Of a DNA stretch of 64,000 nucleotides, positions 54,540-64,000 are shown piece after piece. How positions within the stretch are numbered: position 1 is the stretch's first letter; each line of letters starts with the position of its first letter. The DNA is taken from assembly GCA_949825045.1 (NCBI GenBank), contig OX463829.1, positions 22,910,715 through 22,974,714 on the forward strand, in the 5' to 3' direction. The DNA is from Argyresthia goedartella (Eukaryota; Arthropoda; Insecta; Lepidoptera; Argyresthiidae). The notes beneath the pieces were generated by a model. The model was not told the origin of the DNA, ran no database searches, and saw only the letters and a list, made by a program, of their open reading frames with translations. The position numbers and the translations under genes are program-made.

Positions 54540-56667
54540 AAGGATAACCTGAAAATCACAATTGAAGAGCCCAATTTTGAGGAAGGAAATTGTCTTATAG
54601 TGAAACACGAAAAAGACACGGCAGTTATTGCTATCTACCGCTCGCCTAGTTATAAAAAAATTGATAATTTTATGGAATCTCTATGTAGAGTTTTACAAGA
54701 TCTATCACCATTTCCAAACATATTATTAACAGGAGACCTTAACATAGATATTAAGCCAGAAAACCATAATCCTGATGCCGATATTTATTTAAATAGAATT
54801 GCCTTTTATGGACTCCTTCCTGGACACACTTTTGTGACTAGAGACCAAAGTAACACATGCTTAGATCACGTGTTGCTTAAAACGAAAAATGAAGCCGTCA
54901 CAATAGTAATTCACTCATCATTAACAGACCATAAAGCGGTCCTGTTATGTCTTAACTTAAAAAAGAAAAAGATGTGTCCACCGACGACATATTCAGTTTT
55001 GGACACAGAGGGGCTATCAAAATCCAGAAAAGAAACAATTTTTGATTTCATTTATAAAGTCCCGGACCCAAATGATGCTTTGAATTCTTTTATAGAAATT
55101 TTGCAAAGTGCCATTAACTCTAATACTAAAACTCGCAAAGTTTCAAGTAGGAAAAATATTTTTAAACCGTGGATGACTGCAGGACTCCTGCGTTGCATAC
55201 GAAATAGAGATAACCTGCATATTAAATTAATGTCAGACCCTGAAAATAAAAACCTTAAATTAACTTACAAAAGATATAGGAACTTTTGCAACAATTTGTT
55301 ACAAAAACTTAAGACAGACTTTGAGAAATCGCAGATTAGTCAAGCGGGCAACAACAATAAAGAGCTTTGGAAGGCTATTAAAATGATTTCCTCGACCACT
55401 CAAATTAAAGACAAACCTAAAGAACTTTTAACAACCTTAAATTCCCCGCAATCATCAATAGAGAGTGTTAACGACTATTTTGTTAATGTAGGAAGGAGTC
55501 TCGCTGAGGCAATAAATTATCAAAAGAAAACGATAAAACAAACGCCTATGGATCAAAACTTCCAGCCTAATTCTTTTTTATTGTTGGAAACGGACAATCA
55601 AGAAATTGAAAGACTTATAAGTAATCTTAAAAATGAATGTTCTATTGGCTGGGACAATATATCAAATTTGATTTAGAAATCAAATAAAGATTATTTTGTC
55701 CCCATTCTAACCCACGTCTTCAATTTATGTTTGGAAAAAGGGACCTTTCCCGATATTCTCATAAAATCAGTTGTCCTTCCAATTCATAAGGGCGGTGACC
55801 GCGATCGTGTTGAATGCTACAGGCCCATATCTATCCTCCCTTCTCTTTTAAAATTGCTCGAAAAAATAATGAACACAAGGCTGATAAAATATGTGGAAAA
55901 ACATTGTCTACTAGCGGAAAATCAATTCGTTTTCCGTGCAGGAAAATCCACATCCGACGCTGTACACGAACTAACCAGCAACATATCCGAAAACCTTGAC
56001 AATGGACAACGCTGTTTGGCAATATTCCTCGATTTAGCCAAAGCATCGACACCGTCTCGGTCAAACTCCTCTTGAAAAAACTAGAGATCATGGGAATAAA
56101 AGGGACCCAATTAGAGCTCTTTAGAAGTTATCTGACAAACCGAACTCAATGTGTTAAAATAGGGGAGTTCACGAGCAGTACACAGTTAGTCCATTGGAGA
56201 GTCCCACAAGGCAGCATTCTTAGACCTACCTTATTTCTCATTTATATTAATGACCTTTGCCGACTCACATTACCTAAAGCCAAAATTATAACTTATGCCG
56301 ATGACACGGTGTTACTCTTTGCAGGAAAAAATTGGGATGAAGTTTTTGAAAGTGCTCAAACAGGTTTCAATCTTGTCTCCTCTTGGTTACATGAAAATAT
56401 TTTGACGGTTAACACTGAAAAAACTAAATATTTAACTTTCTCGATCACTGCCTCAACACAACCAAACATTGAACACAAATTATATGCACATACATGCAAT
56501 ATTTTAGGATATAATGTTTGCTCATGTAAAGTGCTAGAAAGGATTTCTAATATCAAATATTTAGGTAGAGTACTGGACAATAACCTAAAATTTCAAAACC
56601 ATATTCAGAGTCTCAGCACTAAAATTAGAAAACTAATATATATTTTTAAACATCTTCGACATGTAGC
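54540..56667 (+). pseudogene. LINE 1 ORF2, middle piece
   Basis: Resumes with KDNLKITIEEPNFEEGNC and AIYRSPSY, GDLNIDI, CLDHVLL, SSLTDHKAVLL, then the linker. A frame shift and TAG near 55674 precede HVFNLCLEKGTFPDI and PIHKGGDRDRVECYRPISIL. A further shift near 56060 falls in the SKAF-like motif (FLDLAKAS), followed by VPQGSILRPTLFLIYINDL and catalytic YADDTVLLF. It stops after FKHLRHVA at 56667, where LINE 3 is inserted. Confidence 0.85.
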
Positions 56668-56920
56668 CAAGTCGGCCAAGCTCTGTGCTAGACACCTCGG
56701 AATCACAGAAAAATCAGACGAGCCAATTTTCATCGCTGAGCAACTAACACCGAGAGCAGCGCGACTTTATTTTCTCGCTCGAGACGTAGCAAAATCGAAA
56801 GCTTATAAATTCTGTTGGACCGCTTACGGAAAGGTGAATGTAAGGAAGGATGAGCAATCACCGTTCATTAACATCACCAGTGAGGAGCAAGTACAACGTC
56901 TTATGAACGTCACTAAATGA
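56072..56920 (+). other. chance chimeric ORF: RT fused to FP-like domain
   Basis: This 282-codon open frame joins the RT of LINE 1 (to HLRHVA) with the ORF1 C-terminus of inserted LINE 3 (from KSAKLCARHLGITEKSDEP). The junction is at 56667/56668. It is a by-product of nested insertion, not a family protein, but it is open across the joint. Confidence 0.8.
56668..56920 (+). pseudogene. LINE 3 ORF1 C-terminal fragment (FP-like domain)
   Basis: The last 83 codons or so of ORF1: LTPRAARLYFLARDVAKSKA and CWTAYGKVNVRKDEQSPF. The normal stop is at 56918-56920. Everything upstream was lost by 5' truncation. Confidence 0.8.
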
Positions 56921-57143
56921 CTAGCTACAGTTAGATGGTATTTAATGAAGCTTAATTTCATCTTATATTTAATACTAGTTAAGTACACATTGTAAACAAA
57001 CACAAATACTCATTACAACAACCACATAACAAACACACCTCCCTTAACACATACATACACACATACCCCAGAACTACCAGTTTATACTTATATCCTGAAA
57101 TTATTTGCATTAGAACACCACCGGACCCTACAACACCTTACAA

Positions 57144-60099
57144 ATGGCTAATTTAACGACTAGACTTCAAGATATAGATCAAATAGAAATAGCAGAGTCA
57201 ATTAAATGTACCATTCAGGACCTTAATAAAATGATCAATATTAAAACTTCGGACATCACAATACTTTCTCGAAATATGAGGAGCATATATGCAAACACTA
57301 GTGACCTACAAATAAACCTGCACGAATTAAACTTCGCAGTTGATGTTATGGTCTTAACAGAATGTAGAATTGATAAACACAAAAATCTGCCTAATATTAT
57401 ACCATACTCATCACTTTCTACGACAAACCATTTGAATCAGAACGATGGCGTTGTCGCATACGTTAAAGATGGCTGCAGAGCCAGTGTTCGGGAAATAGTA
57501 CTGGTCCATGCATCATGTTTAGAGATTACTCTTGATAACATGGTAGTGTTAGGTATATACCGCTTACTCTCAAACGATAATATAGATCCTTTCCTAGAAT
57601 CTCTAAATACACATTTAGAGACACTAAAATCAATCAAAAATATTATAATCACAGGAGACATTAACATAAATATAATACCTAGATCAACTGAAACAGCAAA
57701 AGAACGCACAAATAGACTACATTACCTGGACATGTTGGCTGCCCACGGTTTACTACCAGGGCACTCACTACCGACCAGGGAAAATAGCTGTTTAGACCAC
57801 TTTAACCTGAATATTGATAAAACAAAAAGTAGTGCTTTCATTGCTGTTTTGGACACGACGATAACGGATCATGCAATGATCTTATTAAAACTGTCTAAAA
57901 TTCAAACGGTAAGTCGCAGTCAAAAAACTAAAGCTGTTATTGATTATGATGGGGCACTTGAGACTTTAAAACATATAAACCTATCAGACCTAACACTAGA
58001 AATGGACCCTAATAAAATTACTGATAAATTAGTGAGTAACATAACTATATCATTAGAGGACAACACAAGTATAATACAAATTACCAAGAGTAAACGTATC
58101 ATTAAACCCTGGATAACCCCAGGCATACTACGATGGATTAAAAATATCCAAAAAAAACTTCGTTCTAATCCAGATAATGAAACACTTAAAATCACATTCA
58201 GAAGATATAGGAATTTTTGTAATAATTTAATTAAGAAACTGAGGAGGAAGTATGAAAGGGTAGAAGTCTTTATGGAAAGCTATAAACAAAATTAGCAACT
58301 ACAAACCAAGTAAAATCACAAACTTGGATCTGCTAAGATACAAATCAACAACAGACGAATCAGTAAATTCTGTAAATGATTATTTTTCTCATATAGGGAA
58401 GAAGCTTGCTGAAGAGATCATAAATAATCCAATGAATCAAAATAAGGAAGTGAAATTACCTAATACGCAACTACAATCTTTCACTCTACTCGACACGGAC
58501 TATCAAGAATTAGACACGATACTTATGAGTCTTAAAGCAGATAGTGCGCCAGGGTGGGACGGTATCACGACAAAATTCCTAAAACAAGCTAGATTTATAG
58601 TTGTGCCTATCATCTCCCACCTGGCAAACGTGTGCTTTGAGTATGGAGAATTCCCTGTATCTATGAAACAATCTATAATCACACCAGTTTACAAAAGTGG
58701 GGACAAGGGGGAAGCTGGAAACTATCGCCCCATATCCGTTCTTATGTCTATATCGAAAATACTCGAAAAACTAATAAACTGCAGATTGATAAACTACTTA
58801 CAGAAATTTGACATACTCTCAAAATCGCAATTTGGTTTTAGGGAAGGCTTATCCACAGAGGACGCTGTCACAGCACTCACATCACTTATAGTGGAAAATG
58901 TCGATAAAAAACTTAAATGCATGACAGTCTTTCTTGATTTAAAAAAGGCGTTTGACACCGTGTCAGTGCCTATCCTCATCCGGAAGCTAGAAAATGTAGG
59001 TATTAGGGGAAATTCACTTTCTTTACAGTCAAGCTATCTAAAGAATAGAAAACAGAGAGTTAAGATAGGTCAAAACATCAGCAGCGACACTGATATTACT
59101 TTTGAGGTACCACAGGGCAGCGTCCTAGGCCCTAAGTTGTTTTTAATATATATAAATGACTTGTGCAACATTAATATAGCAAAGGGGCAGGTCTTTTCTT
59201 ATGCTGATGATACAGCGATAGTCTTTACTGGGACCTCATGGAATGATGTTCGCGAGAGTACGGAGGCAGGTCTTGCTGAGGTTAGTACCTGGTTACGGAA
59301 TAACCTTCTTACGTTGAATACATCTAAAACAAACTACATATGCTTTACCCCATACGTATCCACACAACCAGAAGCAAATTTTAAAGTAAGAATACACGAA
59401 TGCAGTTACCATAATCTTGCCTCTTATTGTTCGTGTCCGTTGATCGAAAAAGTGACACATACAAAATACTTAGGTGTTATGCTGGATCAACGTCTATCCT
59501 GGCACTTTCAGATTGACTTAGTTTTGAACAGAATACGTAAACTCATCTGGCTCTTTAAAACTATGAGACACATAACAACAAGAAGTTTGCTGATGTCTAT
59601 ATACAGATCACTGGCACAATCCATCATTGCATACTGTTTGCCAATTTGGGGTGGGACTATTAAATAAAAAATGATTGATATTGAAATAGCTCAGAGAACG
59701 CTTCTAAAGGTTATACACTTTAAACCACGTAGATTCCCAACTGACGAACTCTATAAACTTAGTGAAGTACTCTCCGTAAGGAAACTGTATGTTTTAAATC
59801 TAATACTAAAAACACATAAGACACTCAAAGTCGATCCTAACATACTTAAAAAGAGGAGATGGTTTATGGTTGTCCCGCATCACGTTGTAAAATCAAAGTT
59901 TGCTGAAAGACAAATCACAAAAAGAGCTTCAATCCTGTATAATCAGGCAAATAGATATATTAAAATTCATGATAAGACCCTTTATGACTGTAAGACAGCA
60001 GTGACAAGATGGCTAATGAATAAATCATATAATGAAATCGAAACTCTTATTGAAAATAATGTGATACTAAATAAACAAACTAAAACACTTACACCATAG
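57144..60099 (+). pseudogene. LINE 3 ORF2 (endonuclease-reverse transcriptase), broken
   Basis: From MANLTTRLQD: endonuclease motifs ILSRNMRSIY, LTECRIDK, GDININI, SCLDHFNL and TTITDHAMILL; then KPWITPGILRW. The frame breaks near 58260 (premature stop at 58293-58295). The RT part has GWDGITTKFL, NYRPISVLMSISKILEKLIN, FLDLKKAFDTVSVPILIRKL, VPQGSVLGPKLFLIYINDL and catalytic YADDTAIVF. A TAA at 59665-59667 interrupts the thumb region, which continues in frame (IAQRTLLKVIHFKPRRFP) to 60099. Only a few lesions, so decay is recent or moderate. Confidence 0.88.
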
Positions 60100-60192
60100 T
60101 ATTTCCATATAATATTTACAAAAAGCTAAATATGTTCACAGCTAAATACTTAAATAATAAAATAAACTAATCATAAACTGGTAGATAACGCA

Positions 60193-60320
60193 AGCACACA
60201 CACACACACTCCCCATCTTGCACACAACACATACACCCTACACACACTCACTACACACACACACACGCATACACCCTCAAACACACACCTCCTCACACAC
60301 ACATTTCACACTCACATCGA
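60193..60320 (+). other. (CA)-rich G-poor tract in LINE 3 3' UTR
   Basis: Several short CACACA runs are broken by CT and TACA. LINE 1 has a longer version at 61170-61290 and LINE 2 a weaker one at 54245-54325. Confidence 0.65.
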
Positions 60321-60520
60321 CACTTACATACTTACGGACGATATTTCAATCCCAAAATAAGCCAGAACTATTGATAACACTATTGTAAACTACGTCGATT
60401 TGAATTTTGGCTGAGTAAATAAAGTTGTATCACACACAAACGTATGATTAATGTTTTCACATCTTTATTTGTCATTATTTTATAAATTGTTTAACTCAAC
60501 TAGATGACTTGGAATGAGAG

Positions 60521-60567
60521 AGCGAAGTCTTCTGGTACAGGTACTTTTACTTAAAAGAAGGCTTCAG
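60521..60567 (+). other. LINE 3 3'-UTR stem-loop
   Basis: GCGAAGTCTTCT (60522-60533) pairs with AGAAGGCTTCAGC (60555-60567) through 11 pairs including one wobble and one bulge. A GTAC-AG-GTAC palindrome lies in the loop. Confidence 0.6.
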
Positions 60568-60638
60568 CCTAAACAATGTAAATGATTTTCCTTGTTAAAC
60601 AATAAACATTTTTGTATTTGTATTTTGTATTTTGTAGC

Positions 60639-61104
60639 AGAGCCATTCCATATGAAACGCATCTATGTGGCTTTAGCCGAATCTCTCATACGCTACTGTA
60701 TCTCTAGCTGGGGCGGTGCCCATAGGACTACACTTTTACGCGTCGAAAGAGCCCAGCGTGCTGTGTTGAAGGTTTGCGCATTCAAACCGTACCTTTTCCC
60801 TACAACAGAACTCTACAATTATTGTGATGTTCTGACTGTCAGACAGATATTCATTCAGATCACTATACTTAGACAACATATTATACTCTCATCAAGTAAT
60901 TATAATAACTATACAATTAATTCAAAAAGACGAAAAGATAAAGTATGCCCACTTATAAAGGACCCTTTTTATACATTAAATTGAGTAAAGCAAGCGAAAT
61001 TTACAATAAAACTAACTTTGAAACAAAAAAAAACAATATACCAATGGCTTAGATCCAAATCATATGAAGATACTGAAAAATGCGTAACTATTTTATATTA
61101 TTAA
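60639..61104 (+). pseudogene. LINE 1 ORF2, C-terminal piece
   Basis: Resumes directly after the LINE 3 insertion with EPFHMKRIYVALAESLIRYC, then SSWGGAHRTTLLRVERAQRA and VLKVCAFKPYLFPTTELYNY. A stop at 60982-60984 and a shift precede the true C-terminus IYQWLRSKSYEDTEKCVTIL, ending at 61102-61104. LINE 2 has the equivalent YYEDTEALLHIVS. Confidence 0.85.
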
Positions 61105-61164
61105 GCACATACGTAATAAAATAATACTGGTAATTCCAAATATTATTTTTTAAATATGGACATA

Positions 61165-61295
61165 CTCATACGACTCTCTCACACACACACCCTCACTCAT
61201 ACACACACACCCTCACTCATACACACACACACCCTCACTCTCACACACACACACACACACATACATACATACACACACACACACACACTATACAT
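61165..61295 (+). repeat. (CA)n-rich microsatellite in LINE 1 3' UTR
   Basis: Repeats of CACACACACCCTCACTCATA followed by pure CA and CATA runs. A higher-order unit of about 27 bases is visible at 61177-61240. Confidence 0.8.
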
Positions 61296-61449
61296 TTTAT
61301 TATATTTTTCTAAATAAGTTAGTCTAGATAAAAAACACGATGTCTAGATAAAAAACATACTACCTGTATACATTTAATCATTTAACTATTTACTGCTAGA
61401 AAACTGTTCTTTTTACTCTGTTCATTTTGTAAGGAAGGAGGGAAGTGCT

Positions 61450-61495
61450 ACTACTTAACCTATACCACAGGGTTCGCCCTATTTTAGGGAGTAGT
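61450..61495 (+). other. LINE 1 3'-UTR stem-loop
   Basis: ACTACT (61450-61455) pairs with AGTAGT (61490-61495), and AGGG-TTCG-CCCT (61469-61480) forms an inner hairpin with a stable tetraloop. The (ATT)n tail begins about 65 bases later. Confidence 0.55.
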
Positions 61496-61659
61496 GATCA
61501 TCCCTTGTTCCTTACCTAATGTAATAACAAGATTTATGTTGTAAAATTTTCAAGAATAAACGATTATTATTATTATTATTATTAACTTTAATTAGGGCAG
61601 CGCTAAACCTCGTATTAATCTCGTAGTTTATAAATCATAGCATATACAACTTCGACAGC

Positions 61660-61725
61660 ATTTATTGCACAGAAATCTTAAGAGCAAAGGCGAGCTTATC
61701 TCCAAAGAGAGATTTCTGCCAGCAA
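61660..61725 (-). repeat. short interspersed repeat, copy 2
   Basis: Matches 47620-47720 (TTTATTGCACAGAAATCTTA and GCGAGCTTATCTCC). The two copies flank the LINE array on its two sides. Confidence 0.45.
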
Positions 61726-61738
61726 ACCTAGGTAGGAG

Positions 61739-61783
61739 AGGAAAAATTGTGTAACAGGGACTCCCTGTTGCACAATTTTTCCT
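61739..61783. repeat. 22-bp-stem near-perfect hairpin
   Basis: AGGAAAAATTGTGTAACAGG... is mirrored by ...CCTGTTGCACAATTTTTCCT with one wobble mismatch and a one-base loop at 61761. Confidence 0.85.
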
Positions 61784-61942
61784 GTACTGCGCAATAAAAC
61801 TGTACACATCTAATTGTTTACAACCAAAACATAATAATGTAATAAATGATATATACTAAATAAAATACAAAAGCACAAAAATAAAATATACATCAAACAT
61901 ATATAAAAGAACCTATCACGAAAGAGAAAGGAAATGCTGTAT

Positions 61943-62065
61943 ATTCCCAACAAATTATAAAGAAGCTCTGGTAGTACCTATGCATAAGACGGGTCCAATA
62001 CTACACATTCCAAATTACCGCCCAACACCTTCGGTAGAGGATTTTCATGGTAATATGAAACATTA
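61943..62065 (+). pseudogene. tiny reverse transcriptase fragment
   Basis: Reads NYKEALVVPMHKTGPILHIP then NYRPTPSVEDF, the segment before the NYRPIS motif of LINE RTs. Nothing else of that element could be read. Confidence 0.55.
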
Positions 62066-62274
62066 AGAAAGGGAATTCCCCCGCAACGACATGACTTTCT
62101 GAAGGCGCTTCTTCCTGGTGGTCATACTTTTTTGTCATATCAGTATGACTACGAGGATATATATGTCCTCATAGTTATACTCACTTAGGATAAACAAATG
62201 GCAACAAATATAATGATCACCAAAATATTTCTTCCTACCCAAAATGGATAAATGAACACCAAAAGTTGCAAAAA

Positions 62275-62402
62275 ATATCAGGGCAAAATACTGCGATAGC
62301 TTAGGTGAAGGGTAAAGGGGGTGAGGGAAGCGAAACCCCCTTTATCCTTCGTGTTAGATTGAACATGTAAGAACAACAAAAAATACTTAAAACATAAAGT
62401 GG
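62275..62402 (+). repeat. MITE family beta copy
   Basis: AATATCAGGGCAAAATACTG, TAGCTTAGGTGAAGGGTAAA and TCGTGTTAGATTGAACATGT match the 3805 and 34853 copies. Confidence 0.6.
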
Positions 62403-62414
62403 TAAATAAAAAAA

Positions 62415-62695
62415 ACATGGTAGGGATGGTGTGGAGTGAATAGTTTGGATTTGCATAGCAAAATGTTGTTCACAAAGTTATTGGTGCGGCTACTTTCACA
62501 CTCCATGTACGTAACCATGTGCATTCGTAAGTTTGGATGTGGTATTGAAAAAAATGTTGTATGAGGGATCCCTTAAATATTTGTTTTATTCTGTTTTTTA
62601 GTATTCATTGTTATAGCGGCAACAGAGATATATCATCTGTGAAAAATTCATTTGCCGAACTGTCCCGTTTAGCACCCTTCGGGTACGGAATTCTT
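62415..62695 (+). repeat. GGTTCCGTAC-type repeat, partial
   Basis: GGTGTGGAGTGAATAGTTTG through CCCTTCGGGTACGGAATTCT. The 5' block and the (GACG)n run are missing compared with 25719-26138. Confidence 0.6.
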
Positions 62696-62843
62696 AATAC
62701 AAAAAAATCAATATCGTTATTGTTCTAAAAAAACAATACTTATTTCGCCGTGAGTAAGCTCCATTTGACATTTCATGCTGAAATCATCACGATCAATACT
62801 CTCTTTGAGTCTGCTTTAAGCTTCTTCGCTTATATCTGTCACA

Positions 62844-63248
62844 GTAAGATTGTCAAAACAGCTAGTTTATAAACTAACGCGTTAGTTTGTAAACAATAAG
62901 GTCTTCTAAACTATCGAAAAATCGTAAACCAGACCGTCATGGCTTAAAATTTACGTTTATTTTGTTGTTACATGTCAACCTAACACGAAGACTATTCGGG
63001 GGTTTCGCTGCGCCCGCCCTCTCTAGTCTTCACCTAAGCTACCGCAGTGTTTTCCATTACATTTCGTTTGCAATTCTAGTTTAAACCAGTTTACTATTTA
63101 ACGGTGTTAACCGTTAATTTATCAACAAACGCGTCATACATGACTATAGTAAGCAGTAGGTACGCTACAGTTTACTAACTGTCGATCGTTGACCAACTAA
63201 CGAGAAAAAAAACTTTAGTTTATTAACTAATTGTTTTGACAATCTTAC
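62844..63248. repeat. MITE with about 33-bp terminal repeats, nested insertion
   Basis: The left end GTAAGATTGTCAAAACA..TAGTTTATAAACTAA is the inverse of the right end (TTAGTTTATTAACTAATTG...GACAATCTTAC). A minus-strand family beta copy (62950-63075, CAACCTAACACGAAGACTAT) lies inside. Confidence 0.7.
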
Positions 63249-63489
63249 GGTAAAATATCGATTACCATCAACAACGTTATCGCCTCTGTACTGAGAAGAA
63301 TTTTTATTATGAATGAATATTAATGTTTAAACCAATTCGATCGAAATGGTTTAAACCAATGAAAATCCTCATTAAGAATCCTAGTGCTTACGATTGCTTT
63401 ATTGACAATTGAATCAATGTGACGTCAGAAATAATGTTTATATCAATAATAACACCTTTGCTGTCAAGCACTTAGCGGCATTTAAGTCC

Positions 63490-63662
63490 AACTTATTGAT
63501 AGCGCAGTAATCATCAAGCCTGAGGAGATGAGAATCCGAGATCCCATTAACTAAGCCTGAATATTCTCATATCATCGGCATATAACCGGAATCTGGTAAT
63601 AGTGAAACGCAGGTCAATATCGTCAATATCATAAACAAATAATATAAATAGTGATGAACCTG
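63490..63662 (-). pseudogene. LINE reverse transcriptase fragment (YADD region)
   Basis: The minus strand reads GSSLFILFVYDIDDIDLRFT then RFRLYADDMRIFRLS, the catalytic block of a LINE RT. The flanks do not extend the similarity. Confidence 0.65.
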
Positions 63663-63665
63663 GAA

Positions 63666-64000
63666 ATCAAATCAAATCAAAAATCATTTATTTCCATAGG
63701 ATGTTGTTACATCACTTAGATCCGTCATTACATTTTTTTGGGTGAGTTCACTAACACAATATTGCGTTTCCTTTTTTAAATAAAATATTGTCAAATTACA
63801 AAATGAATGCTAATTATATATCGAAACAGCCTGTTACTCAAACAATCTATTCCCATGGACATCTGTCCTCTAAGTAATCAGATATCCTATAGTAACCTTT
63901 TTTATACAATTTCTGTTTTATTATTATTTTAAACTTGTCTAAAGGTAAGTTTTTAATATCAGTAGGGACCTTATTGTAATAGCGTATAAAATTGCCTTTA
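63666..64000 (-). mobile_element. LINE 3' end with (GATTT)n tail, runs off the window
   Basis: On the minus strand it starts at the window edge with the ORF2 C-terminus (GNFIRYYNKVPTDIKNLPLD, QKLYKKGYYRISDYLEDR), then a 3' UTR and GATTTTTGATTTGATTTGA. The tail matches the fragment at 30155-30662. Confidence 0.75.

Larger units (their letters stand above)
56668..60632 (+). mobile_element. CR1-like LINE 3, 5'-truncated (nested)
   Basis: Inserted in the RT of LINE 1 and flanked by TGTAGC at 56662-56667 and 60633-60638. It begins inside ORF1, has a complete-length but broken ORF2, a (CA)-rich 3' UTR, a stem-loop and a tail of TATTTTG-like units (60610-60632). The tail differs from those of LINEs 1 and 2, so it is a separate family. 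Confidence 0.88.
47995..61590 (+). mobile_element. CR1-like LINE 1 (host), in three pieces
   Basis: Pieces are 47995-49132 (ORF1 3' end, spacer, start of ORF2 endonuclease), 54540-56667 (rest of endonuclease and most of RT) and 60639-61590 (RT C-terminus, 3' UTR, tail). The gaps are two other LINEs. Crossing either gap, the protein similarity resumes where it stopped. The summed length is about 4.2 kb; the 5' end is truncated inside ORF1. The 3' end is GAATAAACG followed by (ATT)n. Confidence 0.85.
45912..64000 (+). other. intron 2 of the glucuronosyltransferase gene (incomplete)
   Basis: Starts GTAAGTGCCT. No exon encoding the next conserved block could be found to the window end, so the intron exceeds 18 kb. 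It is filled with a family alpha MITE, the nested LINE array on the sense strand, and further repeats. Confidence 0.65.

Overview
The window looks like nuclear DNA of an insect, most likely a moth or butterfly. It is AT-rich, has a spliced animal gene, and is crowded with element types common in Lepidoptera: a BEL/Pao LTR retrotransposon, maT-type (DD37D) mariners, CR1-like LINEs whose ORF1 carries a baculovirus-FP-like C-terminal domain, many tRNA-derived SINEs and many MITEs. I see no bacterial genes, CRISPR arrays, rRNA or functional tRNA genes. The species call is inference from repeat types; no database search was possible.

Layout: 1-3000 holds SINE pieces and three copies of a hairpin-rich MITE (family alpha), two of them head to head. 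4089-10932 is a complete, probably young BEL/Pao element on the minus strand with an uninterrupted 1769-codon polyprotein, matching LTRs and a 5-bp target duplication. 11000-20600 is mostly non-coding, with a SINE, a miRNA-precursor-like hairpin, a decayed mariner and another alpha MITE. 20739-23856 is a nearly identical tandem duplication of about 1.56 kb made of repeats. 24000-40350 is a repeat mosaic: an intact mariner (33032-34337), a hAT MITE, foldback elements, LINE remnants, and a small P-like element with a THAP zinc-finger exon beside a T-shaped palindrome. A third mariner and a LINE remnant lie at 40900-43560, bracketed by inverted, permuted copies of a further repeat.

The one host gene I recognise starts at 44149 on the plus strand. 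Its two visible exons encode the N-terminus of a galactosylgalactosylxylosylprotein 3-beta-glucuronosyltransferase (GlcAT-I/B3GAT3 type, GT43), a Golgi enzyme that completes the linkage tetrasaccharide of heparan and chondroitin sulfate proteoglycans. The remaining exons are not visible, so the second intron runs for at least 18 kb to the window edge.

That intron contains the most striking structure: a 5'-truncated CR1-like LINE (47995-61590) split twice by other CR1-like LINEs. A full-length copy (49133-54539) sits in its endonuclease region and a 5'-truncated copy (56668-60632) sits in its reverse transcriptase. Both junctions show short target duplications, and the host LINE reads on across each gap. 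All three carry a 3'-UTR stem-loop with different sequence but similar shape, and A/C-rich, G-poor tracts in the same two places.
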